Positions 5,445 to 7,044 of a stretch of 7,044 bases of DNA are shown here, piece after piece. The notes below the pieces were generated by a model. The model worked only from the letters and a program-made list of their open reading frames with translations, was not told where the DNA came from and ran no database searches. Made by a program: the position numbers and the translations under genes. The DNA comes from Pseudomonadota bacterium (GTDB lineage Bacteria; Pseudomonadota; Gammaproteobacteria; Pseudomonadales; Pseudomonadaceae): contig JAEWGL010000142.1 in the NCBI GenBank assembly GCA_023388335.1, forward strand, positions 1-7,044. The letters run 5' to 3'. Position 1 is the stretch's first letter, and every line of letters starts with the position of its first letter.

Positions 5445-6545
5445 ATGTTGCGTCATGCCTTGCCCCTTGCCCTGCCCGCTGCCGTGGTGCTACTCCTGGC
5501 AGCCTGCGGCCAAGAGGCTACGCCGCCTGCCGCGCCGCGTCCGGCGCTGGTAGTGCAACCACAGCCGGCCAGTACCGCGGCCGACAGCTACCCGGGCGAA
5601 GTACGGGCGCGCCTGGAGCCTGCGCTGGCGTTTCGCATCGCGGGCAAGGTCAGCAAGCGCCTGGTCGAGGAGGGGCAGCGGGTCAAGGCCGAGCAACCCT
5701 TGGCCGAGCTTGACCCGCAGGACGTGCGTCTGCAACTGGAAGCCAATCGCGCGCAACTGGCCGCGGCCGAGGCGAACCTCTCGCTGGTACGCGCCGAGCG
5801 CGATCGCTACCAGAAGCTGCTCGACCGGCAGATGGTCAGCCATTCCCAGTACGACAGTGCCGAAAACCTCTACCGCGCCGGCATGGCGCGGCTCAAGCAG
5901 GCGCGCGCCGAAGCCGACGTGGCCGGCAATCAGGCCGAGTACGCGGTGCTGCGCGCCCCCCAGGATGGCGTGATCGCCAAGCGCCAGGTCGAGGTCGGCC
6001 AGGTGGTTGGGGCGGGGCAGACGGTGTTTACCCTGGCCGCCGATGGCGAGCGCGAGGTGGCCATCGGCATCCCCGAGCAGCAGTTCGGTCGCTTCAGGGT
6101 CGGCCAGGCGGTGAATGTCGAGCTGTGGTCGCAACCCAACGAGCGGTTCGCCGGGCGCATCCGCGAACTGTCGCCGGCGGCCGATCCGCGCTCGCGCACC
6201 TTCGCGGCACGGATTGCCTTCACCGCGGGCAAGGTGCCGGCCGAACTCGGCCAGAGCGCGCGGGTGTTCATCGCCCAGGCCGAGCGCGTGGCATTGTCGG
6301 TGCCGCTTTCGGCGGTAACGGCAGAGAATGGCCAGGCCTATGTCTGGCGGGTCGGCGAGGACAATCGCCTGGAACGTGCCATGGTGCGGCTGGGCGCCTA
6401 TGGCGCCGACAGCGTGCCGGTGCTCGAGGGGTTGTCCGCCAGCGACTGGGTGGTCGCCGCTGGTGGCCACGTGTTGCAGGAAGGCCAGCAGGTACGGCCT
6501 GTCGACCGTACCAACCGTGTGGTGAACGTGGCGGCCAAGGAGTAA
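5445..6545 (+). CDS. mexJ: MexJ-like RND efflux periplasmic adaptor (membrane fusion lipoprotein)
   Basis: This 366-aa protein is close to MexJ in length (about 367 aa, from memory). Residues 1-20 are a lipoprotein signal with lipobox L18-A19-A20-C21, so C21 is lipidated and the protein is anchored on the periplasmic side. Two lipoyl half-motifs, GKVSKRLVEEGQRVKAEQPL (67-86) and APQDGVIAKRQVEVGQVVGA (171-190), flank an alpha-helical hairpin (about 93-165). Its tip carries R121-xxx-L125-x6-S132, the pattern used by such adaptors to meet the outer-membrane channel. The beta-barrel and membrane-proximal domains follow. ATG 5445 has AAGG at 5432-5435, 9 nt upstream; the open frame back to 5184 overlaps the regulator and operator. 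The symbol rests on gene order (rsmJ-TetR-adaptor-RND) as well as family; another RND adaptor lineage is possible. Confidence 0.9.
   Translation: MLRHALPLALPAAVVLLLAACGQEATPPAAPRPALVVQPQPASTAADSYPGEVRARLEPALAFRIAGKVSKRLVEEGQRVKAEQPLAELDPQDVRLQLEANRAQLAAAEANLSLVRAERDRYQKLLDRQMVSHSQYDSAENLYRAGMARLKQARAEADVAGNQAEYAVLRAPQDGVIAKRQVEVGQVVGAGQTVFTLAADGEREVAIGIPEQQFGRFRVGQAVNVELWSQPNERFAGRIRELSPAADPRSRTFAARIAFTAGKVPAELGQSARVFIAQAERVALSVPLSAVTAENGQAYVWRVGEDNRLERAMVRLGAYGADSVPVLEGLSASDWVVAAGGHVLQEGQQVRPVDRTNRVVNVAAKE
6537..6542 (+). promoter_or_regulatory. Strong ribosome binding site for the RND transporter gene
   Basis: AAGGAG lies within the last codons of the adaptor gene, 9 nt before ATG 6552. 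It supports co-translation of the adaptor and pump from one message. Confidence 0.8.
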
Positions 6546-6551
6546 GTCCCG

Positions 6552-7044
6552 ATGGGTTTCAACCTTTCCGCCTGGGCGCTGCGTAACCGCCAGATCGTAT
6601 TGTTTTTGATGATTCTGCTGGCCGCGATTGGCGCGATGTCCTACAGCAAGTTGGGGCAGAGCGAAGACCCGCCCTTTACCTTCAAGGCCATGGTGATTCG
6701 CACCCTTTGGCCTGGCGCCAGCGCCGAGGAGGTCGCGCGTCAGGTCACCGAGCGCATCGAAAAGAAGCTGATGGAGACCGGCGAGTACGAGAAGATCGTG
6801 TCCTTCTCCCGCCCCGGGGAATCGCAGGTGACCTTCATGGCCCGCGATTCGTTGCACTCGGCCGATATCCCAGAGCTGTGGTACCAGATCCGCAAGAAGG
6901 TCGCGGATATCCGTCATACCTTGCCGCCGGGCGTGCAGGGGCCGTTTTTCAATGATGAATTCGGTACCACCTTCGGCAACATCTATGCGCTGACCGGCGC
7001 CGGCTTCGATTATGCGGTGCTCAAGGACTATGCCGACCGCATCC
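6552..7044 (+). CDS. mexK: MexK-like RND efflux transporter, N-terminal part (cut by window end)
   Basis: The first 164 residues of a resistance-nodulation-division inner-membrane pump are present; a full protein would be about 1,000-1,050 aa. MGFNLSAWALRNRQ leads into transmembrane helix 1 (about 14-33). The periplasmic porter domain follows, with KLGQSEDPPFTFKAMVI (33-49), WPGASAEEVARQVTERIEKK (53-72), a strand with SFSRPGESQVTF (84-95), and LPPGVQGPFFNDEFGTTFG (124-142). These are typical of proton-driven drug/solvent pumps of the MexK branch. The frame is open to the last base. It lies 6 bp after the adaptor stop and surely shares its operon. In P. aeruginosa, MexJK exports triclosan and macrolides with separately encoded channels; the substrates here are unknown. 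Confidence 0.92.
   Translation, partial: MGFNLSAWALRNRQIVLFLMILLAAIGAMSYSKLGQSEDPPFTFKAMVIRTLWPGASAEEVARQVTERIEKKLMETGEYEKIVSFSRPGESQVTFMARDSLHSADIPELWYQIRKKVADIRHTLPPGVQGPFFNDEFGTTFGNIYALTGAGFDYAVLKDYADRI

Noticed and set aside
5490..6917. Long minus-strand open frame (475 codons) opposite the adaptor and pump genes
   Set aside because: It mirrors the codon bias of the real + strand genes. Its translation is rich in H, G, R and L with no family motifs, while the + strand encodes clear MexJ/MexK-type proteins.

Overview
The window is GC-rich and densely packed. Its gene content and order point to a gamma-proteobacterium of the genus Pseudomonas, probably near the P. putida group. The strongest clue is the run rsmJ, then a TetR regulator, then a MexJ-like adaptor and a MexK-like RND pump. 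From memory, this matches the P. aeruginosa neighbourhood PA3680 (rsmJ) to PA3676 (mexK). Genus is confident; species is not.

Left edge (1-339): a possible C-terminal gene remnant ends at base 43. It is followed by a 166-bp imperfect palindrome with perfect 17-bp ends, bordered by TA dinucleotides. It looks like a non-coding miniature inverted-repeat transposable element. The last 116 bases before the first full gene hold only a leader and weak promoter-like sequence.

First cluster (340-3054, + strand): four closely spaced genes, with gaps of 3, 30 and 6 bp, are probably co-transcribed. They encode a 95-aa protein of unknown function, a DUF72/YecE-family protein, a PEP mutase/isocitrate lyase superfamily enzyme, and a membrane-anchored extensin-like protein with a histidine/aspartate metal-site pattern. 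No shared pathway is obvious.

Middle (3057-4552): a minus-strand gene of unknown function ends only 2 bp from the extensin-like gene, tail to tail. Its product carries a 45-residue unit duplicated at about 60% identity. Divergent from it is rsmJ, encoding the 16S rRNA guanine-N2 methyltransferase.

Right part (4631-7044): a MexL-like TetR repressor (- strand) is divergent from a MexJ-like lipoprotein adaptor and a MexK-like RND transporter that runs off the window. The 151-bp intergenic region contains a perfect 6-4-6 palindrome lying inside a plausible repressor promoter. This is the expected layout for a repressor that controls both itself and the pump. No outer-membrane channel gene is visible.

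I saw no CRISPR array, tRNA, rRNA, complete insertion sequence or novel defence system. The best candidates for something undescribed are the palindromic element, the duplicated-repeat protein and the small DUF72 partner.
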